Origin: Flavobacteriaceae bacterium UBA6231
Lineage (GTDB): Bacteria; Bacteroidota; Bacteroidia; Flavobacteriales; Flavobacteriaceae
NCBI GenBank assembly: GCA_002441545.1
Contig: DJWL01000065.1
Coordinates: 251 to 32,988 of the forward strand
Direction: 5' to 3'
DNA: 32,738 bases
Below, in pieces: positions 15,177 to 22,828 of the stretch (the first letter of the stretch is position 1; every line of letters starts with the position of its first letter). The position numbers were made by a program, and so were the translations under genes. The notes beneath the pieces were generated by a model. It was not told where the DNA came from, searched no databases, and worked only from the letters and a program-made list of their open reading frames with translations.

Positions 15177-16256
15177 CTAAAGTTTAAATATTTCATAGGA
15201 TTGATGCACTTGTTTTATAGCTTTTTCAGTTCTATCTGCATGTGTGTCACTAATAAAAATTTGACCAAAATTTTCGTTGTCAACCAGTTTTATAATTTGT
15301 GAAACGCGTTGCTCATCTAATTTGTCAAAAATATCATCTAAGAGTAAAATTGGATTGTCTCCACTTTGGCTTTTTATAAAATCAAATTGGGCTAATTTAA
15401 GTGCTATTAAAAATGATTTTTGCTGACCTTGACTACCAAATTTTTTAATAGGATGTTCTTCAATATTAAAATGCAAATCGTCTTTATGAATTCCCATGCT
15501 TGTAAACTGTAAAGCCTTATCTTTATTTATGCAGTTTTTTAAAAGAAGGTCTAAACGGTTTTCAAACAAATCACTTTGATATACTAAATTTACAACTTCA
15601 TTACCATTACTAATGGCTTTATAACGTAATTGAAATATTGGAATGAATTCTTTTAAAAAAGCCTCTCGTTTATTAAAAATTTTAGAACCATAATCTGTTA
15701 ATTGGTTATTATATATTTCTAGTGTATCAGCATTAAATGTATGATTTAAGGCAAAATATTTTAGTAAGGCATTTCGTTGCGCAAGAATTTTATTGTAATT
15801 AATCAGGTCTGTTAAATATGTTTTATCACTTTGCGAAATAACGCTATCAATAAATTTTCTTCTGGTGTCACTCCCTTCAATAATTAAATCTCTATCGGCA
15901 GGCGAAATAATTACCAAAGGTAAAAACCCTATATGCTCACTAAATTTTTCATATTCCTTACCATTGCGTTTTATTATTTTTTTTTGCCCACGTTTTAGGC
16001 TCACAATAATTTTTTCGGGCTTATCATGCTTTAAATAATCGCCATTTACAACAAAAAAATCTGCTTCATGCTTAATATTTTGAGTTGCCACTGGATTGAA
16101 ATAACTTTTTCCGAATGATAAATGGTAAATGGCATCAAGCACGTTGGTTTTTCCAATACCATTATTTCCAACAATGCAGTTTATTTTTTCATTGAATGAA
16201 AATGTTTTGCTGTCAAAATTTTTATAGTTGAGTAACGAAAGTGATTTTAAAATCAT
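15177..16256 (-). CDS. recF: DNA replication and repair protein RecF
   Basis: A 359-residue SMC-like ABC ATPase that helps load RecA at single-strand gaps with RecO and RecR. The Walker A motif is GNNGIGKT (residues 30-37), followed by NVLDAIYHLSFGKSYF. The signature motif is FGSQGQQKSFLIALKLAQ (about 274-291), the Walker B motif is PILLLDDIFDKLDE (about 302-315), and the D-loop/switch histidine region is FISDTHADR. SLLNYKNFDSKTFSF at the N terminus is the typical RecF opening. It is the first gene of the recF-lipoprotein-dciA unit and is divergent from the TPR gene, sharing a 134-base region with a 9-bp inverted repeat. Confidence 0.96.
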   Translation of the reverse strand: MILKSLSLLNYKNFDSKTFSFNEKINCIVGNNGIGKTNVLDAIYHLSFGKSYFNPVATQNIKHEADFFVVNGDYLKHDKPEKIIVSLKRGQKKIIKRNGKEYEKFSEHIGFLPLVIISPADRDLIIEGSDTRRKFIDSVISQSDKTYLTDLINYNKILAQRNALLKYFALNHTFNADTLEIYNNQLTDYGSKIFNKREAFLKEFIPIFQLRYKAISNGNEVVNLVYQSDLFENRLDLLLKNCINKDKALQFTSMGIHKDDLHFNIEEHPIKKFGSQGQQKSFLIALKLAQFDFIKSQSGDNPILLLDDIFDKLDEQRVSQIIKLVDNENFGQIFISDTHADRTEKAIKQVHQSYEIFKL

Positions 16257-16273
16257 ACAAAAAGTAACTTAAA

Positions 16274-16304
16274 GTCTTTTATAATTGCATTTGTGATAAA
16301 AGAC
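16274..16304. repeat. 9-bp inverted repeat between recF and the TPR gene
   Basis: GTCTTTTAT (16274-16282) and ATAAAAGAC (16296-16304) are exact inverted copies separated by 13 bases, a centre spacing of about two helical turns. It lies in the divergent promoter region and is not followed by a T tract, so it looks more like an operator or an mRNA leader hairpin than a terminator. Confidence 0.5.
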
Positions 16305-16361
16305 AATATAAATTATTCAAAAATAACAAATAAATAACCTTTTAATTATGAAGAAAAATTA

Positions 16362-16369
16362 TATTTTTG
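16362..16369 (+). promoter_or_regulatory. Candidate -7 box for the TPR-ribH unit
   Basis: TATTTTTG matches TAnnTTTG and predicts a leader of about 15 bases before the ATG at 16391. An in-frame TTG at 16367 belongs to this box and is therefore not the start codon. No -33 TTG is visible. Confidence 0.4.
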
Positions 16370-16390
16370 CGACGCATTAAAAAAGAATTT

Positions 16391-17164
16391 ATGGCCACTT
16401 ATAATAAGAGAGGATACAAACCAAAAAACAAGGAAGAGAAAGCGCAGAATATTGAAACTGGTTCAACTACGGCTGAAGTTTTTAATACCCTTGACCAAAC
16501 AGCTTCAAAAACAGAAGCTTTTGTTGAAAAGAATCAAAAATATATTTTTGTAATCATTGGATTGGTTGCAGCAGTTGTTTTAGGATATTTAGGTTACACG
16601 GAGTTTATAGCTAAACCTAAACAGTCAACAGCTATGAATGATATGTTTCAAGCTCAAAAATATTTTGATCAAGCTGTAAATGCTGTTGAAAAAGATTCAT
16701 TGTTCAATTTAGCTTTAAATGGTGGAGAAGGTAAATTTGGTATGTTAGATATTATTGAAGAATATAGTGGTACACCAGCAGCCAATTTAGCTAACTATTA
16801 TGCTGGAACTGCATATTTAAGACTGAAAGACTATAAAAATGCTATTGAACATTTAAATGTTTTTTCAAGTGATGACGAAATATTGGCGCCATTAGCTAAA
16901 GGAAATATAGGTGATGCATTTGTTCAATTAAATCAATTGGATGATGCTTTAGATTATTATGAACAAGCAGCAAAAATGCGCGATAATGATTATACTACAC
17001 CAATGTATTTATATAAAGCAGGAACTATATCTTTAGAGTTGGGTAAACCAGATCAAGCATTAACCTATTTTGAAACGATAAAAGAAAAATATCCAAAAGC
17101 TTCTGAAATGGCAATGGTTGAAGTATTAATTGGCAAAGCAAAAGTGTTGGCTAATAAATATTAA
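16391..17164 (+). CDS. Membrane-anchored tetratricopeptide-repeat protein
   Basis: From the ATG at 16391 the protein has 257 residues. A charged cytoplasmic N terminus (about 45 residues, MATYNKRGYKPKNKEEKA) precedes one transmembrane segment (about residues 49-70), and a TPR-like helical domain follows. Repeat units are visible around NLANYYAGTAYLRLKDYKNA, AKGNIGDAFVQLNQLDDALD and YKAGTISLELGKPDQALTYF. The architecture (N-terminal anchor plus periplasmic TPRs) resembles YfgM-type proteins that work with the Sec translocon or periplasmic chaperones, but I infer no specific partner. The stop is two bases before the ribH ATG, so the two genes are cotranscribed. Confidence 0.82.
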   Translation: MATYNKRGYKPKNKEEKAQNIETGSTTAEVFNTLDQTASKTEAFVEKNQKYIFVIIGLVAAVVLGYLGYTEFIAKPKQSTAMNDMFQAQKYFDQAVNAVEKDSLFNLALNGGEGKFGMLDIIEEYSGTPAANLANYYAGTAYLRLKDYKNAIEHLNVFSSDDEILAPLAKGNIGDAFVQLNQLDDALDYYEQAAKMRDNDYTTPMYLYKAGTISLELGKPDQALTYFETIKEKYPKASEMAMVEVLIGKAKVLANKY

Positions 17165-17166
17165 TT

Positions 17167-17652
17167 ATGGCTACGGCAAATAATAATTTATCAGTTTATG
17201 ATAAAACAACAATCCCAAGCGCGAATAAATTTCGGTTTGGGATTGTTGTTTCAGAATGGAATGCAACTATAACAGAAGGCCTATATAAAGGCGCTTATGA
17301 AACCCTGATTGAGAATGGAGTTTTACCAAGCAATATTATTCGTTGGAATGTTCCTGGAAGTTTCGAACTTATTTATGGGTGCAAAAAAATGCAAGAGCAA
17401 CTTGTTAATGCTGTAATTGCCATTGGTAGTGTAATTCAAGGTGAAACAAAACATTTTGATTTTGTTTGTGAGGCTGTCTCTCAAGGAATAAAAGACCTAA
17501 ATGTGATGAATGAAACTCCGGTGATTTTTTGTGTGCTCACAGACAACAATATGCAACAAGCCATGGATCGTTCTGGCGGAAAACATGGCAATAAAGGTAC
17601 CGAAGCTGCTGTAGCTGCTATTAAAATGGCAGACTTACGTGTAAGAAGCTAA
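17167..17652 (+). CDS. ribH: 6,7-dimethyl-8-ribityllumazine synthase
   Basis: A 161-residue enzyme that condenses 5-amino-6-ribitylamino-uracil with 3,4-dihydroxy-2-butanone 4-phosphate to form lumazine, the penultimate step of riboflavin synthesis. Family motifs are VVSEWNATIT (Trp31, substrate stacking), VPGSFELIYG (62-71), AIGSVIQGETKHFDFV with the catalytic His97, and the C-terminal NMQQAMDRSGGKHGNKG. The length is normal. No other rib gene is present, as is common where the riboflavin genes are dispersed. The first 29 codons contain a long perfect inverted repeat, described separately. It follows the TPR gene after two bases. Confidence 0.97.
   Translation: MATANNNLSVYDKTTIPSANKFRFGIVVSEWNATITEGLYKGAYETLIENGVLPSNIIRWNVPGSFELIYGCKKMQEQLVNAVIAIGSVIQGETKHFDFVCEAVSQGIKDLNVMNETPVIFCVLTDNNMQQAMDRSGGKHGNKGTEAAVAAIKMADLRVRS
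17204..17251 (+). repeat. 15-bp perfect inverted repeat inside the start of ribH
   Basis: The left arm at 17204-17218 (AAACAACAATCCCAA) is exactly complementary to the right arm at 17237-17251, with an 18-base spacer; one G-U and one further C-G pair can extend it inward. It covers ribH codons 13-29. No T tract follows, so it is not a terminator. Confidence 0.7.
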
Positions 17653-17689
17653 ATTAATTTTGGTTTAAAAATTCAGTTAAATTCTCTAT

Positions 17690-17716
17690 AATTGTTTCCT
17701 TTTGTTAACAATTTTT
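17690..17716 (+). terminator. Weak candidate terminator after ribH
   Basis: AATTGTT (17690-17696) pairs with AACAATT (17707-17713), followed by a short T run. The stem has only one G-C pair, so it is a weak candidate; the remainder of the 129-base gap holds the next promoter box. Confidence 0.3.
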
Positions 17717-17751
17717 GGCATTTCCTTTTACGGTTTCTATCTATTTTTAAG

Positions 17752-17759
17752 TATTTTTG
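17752..17759 (+). promoter_or_regulatory. Candidate -7 box for the small tandem paralogues and mutL
   Basis: TATTTTTG matches TAnnTTTG and lies 15 bases before an ATG at 17775. It is a plausible promoter for the run of genes from here to 22822. Confidence 0.4.
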
Positions 17760-17781
17760 AAGGATATGCAATAAATGTATT

Positions 17782-18018
17782 TTGTTAAAACCAAGAAAGA
17801 ATAAATCATTTAGTTATACACCTAGATTTTCCAAAGATGTAGAATCTAATTCTAATAAAAAGGAAGTTCCTGAATATGGAGATTTTAGTTCTAAATGGAG
17901 AAATAATCAAGGGCTAAGCAATCATAAACTAAAAAAAGGGCTGTCATTACCTTTGTTATTACTTGTTTTAGTTTTTATATTAATCTGCATGTACTTGTTA
18001 GATATTAAAGCTAAATAG
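17782..18018 (+). CDS. Small single-pass membrane protein, paralogue 1 (start disturbed)
   Basis: About 78 residues when read from the TTG at 17782. The N-terminal LKPRKNKSFSYTPRF matches FKLRKNKKFSYTPRH of the next gene, and a single C-terminal transmembrane segment (about residues 53-73) follows a polar linker, so the two are tandem paralogues. No ATG exists in this frame; the nearest ATG (17775) is one base out of phase and stops after nine codons. Removing one base near 17784 would give M-Y-F-L-K-P-R-K-N-K, aligning with M-G-I-F-K-L-R-K-N-K of paralogue 2. The native start may thus have been lost by a one-base insertion, or TTG is now used, or the base is a sequencing error. Function unknown. 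Confidence 0.6.
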   Translation: MLKPRKNKSFSYTPRFSKDVESNSNKKEVPEYGDFSSKWRNNQGLSNHKLKKGLSLPLLLLVLVFILICMYLLDIKAK

Positions 18019-18034
18019 CTTTATATTAATTGTT

Positions 18035-18322
18035 ATGGGAATATTCAAATTAAGAAAAAATAAAAAATTTAGTTATACGCCTCGTCATTTTGATGATAAA
18101 GGAGAAGGAAATCCCTTTGAAATAAAACACAAATTTGATGATTTTAGAAAAACCGTAAATAATACAGGGTTGAAGACTAAAATTAATAATGCACTTGACG
18201 ATTTAAAAACTAACCCAGATAAAACAGCCAACCGAAGAATTTTAATAATAGTATGTATTCTTATTTTGGTGTTTCTGTTTATCATAGATTTTGATTTGGC
18301 AATATTCTTCCCTAAAAAATAA
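18035..18322 (+). CDS. Small single-pass membrane protein, paralogue 2
   Basis: A 95-residue protein with a basic N terminus (MGIFKLRKNKKFSYTPRHFD), a polar middle (FEIKHKFDDFRKTVNN, LDDLKTNPDKTANRR) and a C-terminal hydrophobic segment (about residues 70-92, ILIIVCILILVFLFIIDFDL). It is probably a tail-anchored or single-pass inner-membrane protein. I recall homologues annotated as riboflavin synthase beta subunit because they lie beside ribH, but nothing here resembles a riboflavin enzyme. The stop codon abuts the mutL ATG with no gap, so it shares a transcript and probably coupled translation with mutL. Function unknown. Confidence 0.8.
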   Translation: MGIFKLRKNKKFSYTPRHFDDKGEGNPFEIKHKFDDFRKTVNNTGLKTKINNALDDLKTNPDKTANRRILIIVCILILVFLFIIDFDLAIFFPKK

Positions 18323-20170
18323 ATGGCAGACATTATACAATTATTACCTGATCATGTAGCAAATCAAATTGCAGCTGGCGAGGTTGTGCAACGTCCTTCT
18401 TCGGTAGTTAAAGAATTGCTTGAAAACGCCATTGATGCAGAAGCAACCATTATAAAACTTATCATTAAAGATGCTGGTAAAACACTGGTTCAGGTAATTG
18501 ACGATGGTAAGGGAATGAGTGTTACCGATGCCAGATTGAGTTTTGAGCGCCATGCAACCTCAAAAATAAGAACAGCAGATGATTTATTTCAATTACATAC
18601 AAAAGGATTTCGTGGTGAAGCTCTTGCAAGTATTGCAGCCATTGCACATGTGGAGCTGAAAACCAAACAATCCCACGATGAAGTTGGAATCACTATTGTT
18701 ATAGAAGGAAGTAATATTACTTCTCAAGATGTTGTAGTAACTCCAAAAGGAACGTCGATTTCTGTTAAAAACTTATTTTTTAATATTCCAGCAAGACGAA
18801 ATTTTTTAAAGTCTAATACTGTGGAATTACGTCATATAATTGATGAATTTCATAGAGTAGCTTTAGCGCATCCAGGTATTTCATTCCTGTTTTACAATAA
18901 TGGCAGTGAAATATTTAATTTACCAATTAGTAATTATAGGCAACGTATTGTTAGTATTTTTGGAAGTAAAACCAATGAAAAACTGGTTCCTGTTACTGAA
19001 GATACAGAAGTGCTTAAAATATCTGGCTTTGTAGGTAAGCCGGAATTTGCAAAAAAAACTCGAGGAGAGCAGTATTTTTTTGTAAACGATAGATTTATAA
19101 AAAGTGCTTATTTAAATCATGCCATAAATTCAGCTTTTGATGGATTGCTTAAAAATGGCTTGCATCCCAGTTATTTTTTATATTTAACGGTTAATACACA
19201 AAGCATAGACATTAATATTCATCCAACAAAAACTGAAATTAAGTTTGATGATGAGCATACTTTATATGCTTTATTACGTTCAGCAGTAAAACATAGTTTG
19301 GGACAATTTAATATTGCTCCTGTTTTAGATTTTGAACGTGATCCAAATCTTGATACACCTTACAGCTATAATCAAAAAGAGATTAGTTCACCTGATATTG
19401 AAGTTGACAGAACGTTTAATCCCTTTAAGGAAGATTATAAGTCAGGTAAGCAAATAACGGCTTTTAAAAAGCAGACTATAAATAATTGGGACAGCTTATA
19501 CGTTGGTTTAGAATCGAAAGGCACTAAAACTGAGCAAGATTTTAGTGAAGTACATTTTGAAAGTAATAATGATTCAGAATCTTTATTTGATGATGATAAA
19601 CTTGATACGGTTCAAACAACTTATCAGCTTCATAATAAGTATATTGTAAGTACCATAAAGTCAGGTATGATGATTATGGATCAGCATAGAGCACATCAAC
19701 GAATTTTGTATGAAGACTTTTTAGAAAATCTAACGGTTAAAGGAGCTTCTAGCCAACAACTATTATTCCCTTTGCTGCTTCATTTTTCAAAACAAGAAAT
19801 AGAGATTATTAAACAGTTAAAAGAAGATCTTGAACATACCGGTTTTATATTTTCAAACGTTACTAATGAAACCATTGAAATTACAGGTGTACCTATTAGC
19901 ATTCCAGAAAGTGAAGTGTCAATTATTTTGGAGCAATTAATAAGTGATGTTGAAAATGAAGTGCCAGATAGTAATTTTAGTGTTACAGATTTATTAGCAA
20001 AATCATTAGCAAAAAGCTTGGCAATTAAAAATGGACAACCACTTAAAAAAAGTGAACAAGAGCATTTAGTAAACAGTTTGTTTGCTTGTAAAGAACCCAA
20101 TGTATCTCCTACTAATAGAACAACTTTTGTTACTATGAGTGTAGACGAATTGGATAAAAAATTTATTTAA
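18323..20170 (+). CDS. mutL: DNA mismatch repair protein MutL
   Basis: A 615-residue GHKL ATPase that links mismatch recognition by MutS to strand removal. The N-terminal ATPase motifs are ELLENAIDAEAT (Glu34, Asn35), DDGKGM (60-65) and TKGFRGEALASIAAIA (93-108). A polar linker (about 340-430) leads to the C-terminal dimerisation domain. There, DQHRAHQRILYE (about 452-463) aligns with the endonuclease motif DQHA(x)2E(x)4E, but Ala is replaced by Arg and the first Glu by Gln. The C-terminal CPHGRP element is also not recognisable (ACKEPNVSPTNRTTF). The nicking activity of this MutL is therefore doubtful. The gene starts immediately after the small membrane protein and ends two bases before the rhomboid gene. 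Confidence 0.96.
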   Translation: MADIIQLLPDHVANQIAAGEVVQRPSSVVKELLENAIDAEATIIKLIIKDAGKTLVQVIDDGKGMSVTDARLSFERHATSKIRTADDLFQLHTKGFRGEALASIAAIAHVELKTKQSHDEVGITIVIEGSNITSQDVVVTPKGTSISVKNLFFNIPARRNFLKSNTVELRHIIDEFHRVALAHPGISFLFYNNGSEIFNLPISNYRQRIVSIFGSKTNEKLVPVTEDTEVLKISGFVGKPEFAKKTRGEQYFFVNDRFIKSAYLNHAINSAFDGLLKNGLHPSYFLYLTVNTQSIDINIHPTKTEIKFDDEHTLYALLRSAVKHSLGQFNIAPVLDFERDPNLDTPYSYNQKEISSPDIEVDRTFNPFKEDYKSGKQITAFKKQTINNWDSLYVGLESKGTKTEQDFSEVHFESNNDSESLFDDDKLDTVQTTYQLHNKYIVSTIKSGMMIMDQHRAHQRILYEDFLENLTVKGASSQQLLFPLLLHFSKQEIEIIKQLKEDLEHTGFIFSNVTNETIEITGVPISIPESEVSIILEQLISDVENEVPDSNFSVTDLLAKSLAKSLAIKNGQPLKKSEQEHLVNSLFACKEPNVSPTNRTTFVTMSVDELDKKFI

Positions 20171-20172
20171 AT

Positions 20173-20922
20173 ATGATTCGACTATCAGATACCGTAAAGC
20201 ATTTATTAATCATTAATGTGCTTATGTTTATTGGAACATTAACTATAGGAAATGGCACCTTGTTTTATGATTTATTTGCATTACATTTCCCCAAAAATCA
20301 AACATTTGAGTATTGGCAAATTATAACCCATATGTTTATGCATGGTGGAGTAACACATATTTTATTTAATATGTTTGCTTTGTGGATGTTTGGTACACCT
20401 GTTGAACAATATTTAGGAAGTAAAAAGTTTTTATTTATATACTTATCGGCAGGTTTAGGAGCAGTTGCTTTACAAGTAGGTTATTATTATTTTAACTTTT
20501 TACCATCTTATGCAAACTTAATTGAATCTGGTATTACAGCAGATGAAATAACTCATATGCTTAGTAATAATGAAGTAATACAAGGAGTTACTCAAGCGCA
20601 GTTTGCAAATCTTCAAAATATATTCCCCATTTTTAATGCAACTATGGTTGGTGCATCAGGATGTATTATGGGGATTTTAGTAGCTTTTGGTATGATGAAC
20701 CCAGAGGCAAGATTGATGATGATTTTTTTACCAATTCCTATTAAGGCTAAATATTTTATTCCAGGTATTATTATATTAGATTTAATTTCTGGAGTTACTG
20801 GTCAATCGTTTTTCAGTCCAAGTAATACAGCATACATGGCACACGTTGGTGGTGCATTAACAGGATTCATCATTATGTGGTATTGGAAAAAAAACCAGTT
20901 TAATAAAAACCGTTGGTATTAA
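20173..20922 (+). CDS. Rhomboid family intramembrane serine protease (first of two)
   Basis: A 249-residue six-helix membrane protein of the rhomboid family, which cleaves transmembrane substrates inside the bilayer. The L1-region motif THMFMHGGVTHILFNMFALW is present, the catalytic serine is Ser162 in GASG (160-163), and the catalytic histidine is His224 in AHVGGALTG. A hydrophilic loop of about 40 residues (about 115-150) lies before the serine helix. It starts two bases after mutL, and its stop overlaps the ATG of the second rhomboid by one base (TAATG), so both are translated from one message. Both catalytic residues are present, so it should be active; its substrate is unknown. Confidence 0.93.
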   Translation: MIRLSDTVKHLLIINVLMFIGTLTIGNGTLFYDLFALHFPKNQTFEYWQIITHMFMHGGVTHILFNMFALWMFGTPVEQYLGSKKFLFIYLSAGLGAVALQVGYYYFNFLPSYANLIESGITADEITHMLSNNEVIQGVTQAQFANLQNIFPIFNATMVGASGCIMGILVAFGMMNPEARLMMIFLPIPIKAKYFIPGIIILDLISGVTGQSFFSPSNTAYMAHVGGALTGFIIMWYWKKNQFNKNRWY

Positions 20923-21791
20923 TGACGCTCTCACAAGACATAAAATCAAAATTATCTCGACTCAATGTTTTAGAAAAAATTATTGTTGTTAATGTGGTTG
21001 TTTTCCTTTTTGGATTATTGCTTCAGTTAATTCAAAACACTTTTCATCAGTCAAGTTTGTCATGGTTTGAGCTTCCAAGTGATTTTTCAGATTTTATTTT
21101 AAAACCCTGGTCTATCATTTCATATGCGTTTATTCATTATGATTTTTTACATATTCTCTTTAATATGTTATGGTTGTATGTTATTGGCGAATTATTTCTA
21201 AATTTATTCAATCCAAAACTAGCGTTAAATGTTTATTTTTTAGGAGCTATAAGTGGTGGTCTTTTGTTTATGCTTTGTTATACGTTGTTTCCTCAAGTAT
21301 TTATGACAGGAAATAGATTGGTTGGAGCATCGGCATCTGTAAGAGCATTGTTAATTTTTTTATGTGCCTATTTACCAAATAAAGAAATACGTTTTTTTAC
21401 CTTTAATTTGAAACTTTGGTATTTTGGTTTAGGAATTGTTATTATTGATGTTTTAGGACTTTTTGGAACTAATGCAGGTGGAAATCTGGCTCATATTGGA
21501 GGCGCGTTTTTAGGATATATTTATGCGATTCAATTAAAAAAAGGGAACGATATTGGTAAAGGTTTTGAACGTTTTATGGATTGGGTTGTAAGTATTTTTA
21601 AATCAACAAAAAAATCACCATTAAAAACGGTTCACAAAAATAAATCAAAAGTTGGTGGTTATACTAAAACAGATTTTGATCAGTTTAATAACCAGAAGAA
21701 GATTGATGTTATTTTAGATAAAATAAGTAAAAGCGGTTATGATAGTTTAACTTCAGAAGAAAAAGAATTTCTTTTTAGGTCTGGTAAATAA
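20922..21791 (+). CDS. Rhomboid family protease with C-terminal tail domain (second of two)
   Basis: A 289-residue rhomboid with FIHYDFLHILFNMLWLYVIG, the catalytic serine in GASA (about Ser137) and the histidine in AHIGGAFLG (about His191). The fourth residue of the usual GxSG motif is alanine. A soluble tail from about residue 220 ends with IDVILDKISKSGYDSLTSEE, a short conserved domain (DUF6576-like, from memory) found on flavobacterial rhomboids. The ATG at 20922 overlaps the preceding stop; an upstream TTG at 20913 is rejected because the TAATG junction is the normal coupling signal here. The gene for the EEP protein follows after five bases. Confidence 0.9.
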   Translation: MTLSQDIKSKLSRLNVLEKIIVVNVVVFLFGLLLQLIQNTFHQSSLSWFELPSDFSDFILKPWSIISYAFIHYDFLHILFNMLWLYVIGELFLNLFNPKLALNVYFLGAISGGLLFMLCYTLFPQVFMTGNRLVGASASVRALLIFLCAYLPNKEIRFFTFNLKLWYFGLGIVIIDVLGLFGTNAGGNLAHIGGAFLGYIYAIQLKKGNDIGKGFERFMDWVVSIFKSTKKSPLKTVHKNKSKVGGYTKTDFDQFNNQKKIDVILDKISKSGYDSLTSEEKEFLFRSGK

Positions 21792-21796
21792 ATAAT

Positions 21797-22822
21797 ATGA
21801 AGAAGTTGCAACTTTTTGATAAAATTGTATTTGTTTTTAATGCAATTGTTGCAACAGTTCTTCTATTGTCTTTTATTTTACCTTTTGTACCACCAAAAGC
21901 ATTTTCATTTCTTTCGGTACTAAGTTTAAGTGTGCCAATACTTATTCTGTTTAATGTGTTGTTTTTTTTCTATTGGTTGTTCAAACTAAAAAGGCAACTT
22001 CTCTTATCGCTTTCTATACTTTTTATTGGGTATCTGTTTTACGGATCTTTATATAAGTTTTCATCTTCAAAAAATATAGATAGTGAGAATGATATTAAGG
22101 TCATGAACTTTAATGTGCGGTTGTTCAACCTTTATGATTGGATTAAAGAGAAGGATGTAGATCTTAAAATCGTAAACTTCATTAAATCCCAAGCACCCGA
22201 TATTTTGTGCATTCAAGATTACCACCCCAATTCTAAAATTGATTTTTCGTTCTTTAAATATAAGCATGTTGAACTTTCAGGAAAAGCAATACAGAACGGA
22301 CAAGTTATTCTTTCAAAATACCCAATTATAAATTCTGGGTCTTTGGAGTTTCCAAACACAGCCAATAATGCCATATTTGCTGATGTGGTTAAAGGCAAAG
22401 ACACCATTAGGGTTTATAATATCCATCTCCAATCTTTAAAGATTGATACCGATGTTGAAAAGCTTAAAAACGAAAACACTTCCAGGCTATTTAGACTTGT
22501 GGAAAACACATTTAAGAGGCAGCAATTTCAATCAGAATTATTTTTGCTTCATAAAAACCAATGTAAGTATAAAATAATTATTTGCGGCGACTTTAATAAT
22601 ACAGCCTATTCATATGTTTATAGAAAAATTAAAGGCGATTTAAATGATACGTTTAAAGAAGCAGGTAATGGTTTTGGTAGAACTTATGACTTTAAATTTT
22701 TCCCTGTAAGAATTGATTTTATTTTCGCAGATGATGCCTTTATAGTAAATAAGTTTAAAACTTTTGATGAACATTTATCAGACCATTATCCAATAATGAC
22801 TTCACTTGGTTTAAAAAAATAA
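21797..22822 (+). CDS. Membrane-anchored endonuclease/exonuclease/phosphatase family protein
   Basis: A 341-residue protein with about three N-terminal transmembrane segments (residues about 10-30, 36-60 and 68-88), followed by an endonuclease/exonuclease/phosphatase domain on the outer side or facing the cytoplasm. Domain motifs are IKVMNFNVRLF (about 100-110), ILCIQDYH (about 135-142; Asp at the position where most members have the metal-binding Glu), YNIHLQS, IICGDFNN (about 260-267) and the final LSDHYP. The metal-dependent hydrolase core is nearly complete, but the substrate (DNA, phospholipid or inositol phosphate) cannot be deduced. It ends the ribH-side gene run and converges on the DUF6122 gene with six bases between the stops and no hairpin. 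Confidence 0.87.
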   Translation: MKKLQLFDKIVFVFNAIVATVLLLSFILPFVPPKAFSFLSVLSLSVPILILFNVLFFFYWLFKLKRQLLLSLSILFIGYLFYGSLYKFSSSKNIDSENDIKVMNFNVRLFNLYDWIKEKDVDLKIVNFIKSQAPDILCIQDYHPNSKIDFSFFKYKHVELSGKAIQNGQVILSKYPIINSGSLEFPNTANNAIFADVVKGKDTIRVYNIHLQSLKIDTDVEKLKNENTSRLFRLVENTFKRQQFQSELFLLHKNQCKYKIIICGDFNNTAYSYVYRKIKGDLNDTFKEAGNGFGRTYDFKFFPVRIDFIFADDAFIVNKFKTFDEHLSDHYPIMTSLGLKK

Positions 22823-22828
22823 AAGGGT

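Noticed and set aside
17782..18322. Naming the small tandem proteins riboflavin synthase beta subunits.
   Set aside because: They are short single-pass membrane proteins without any lumazine or riboflavin synthase motif; that name would come only from the adjacent ribH.
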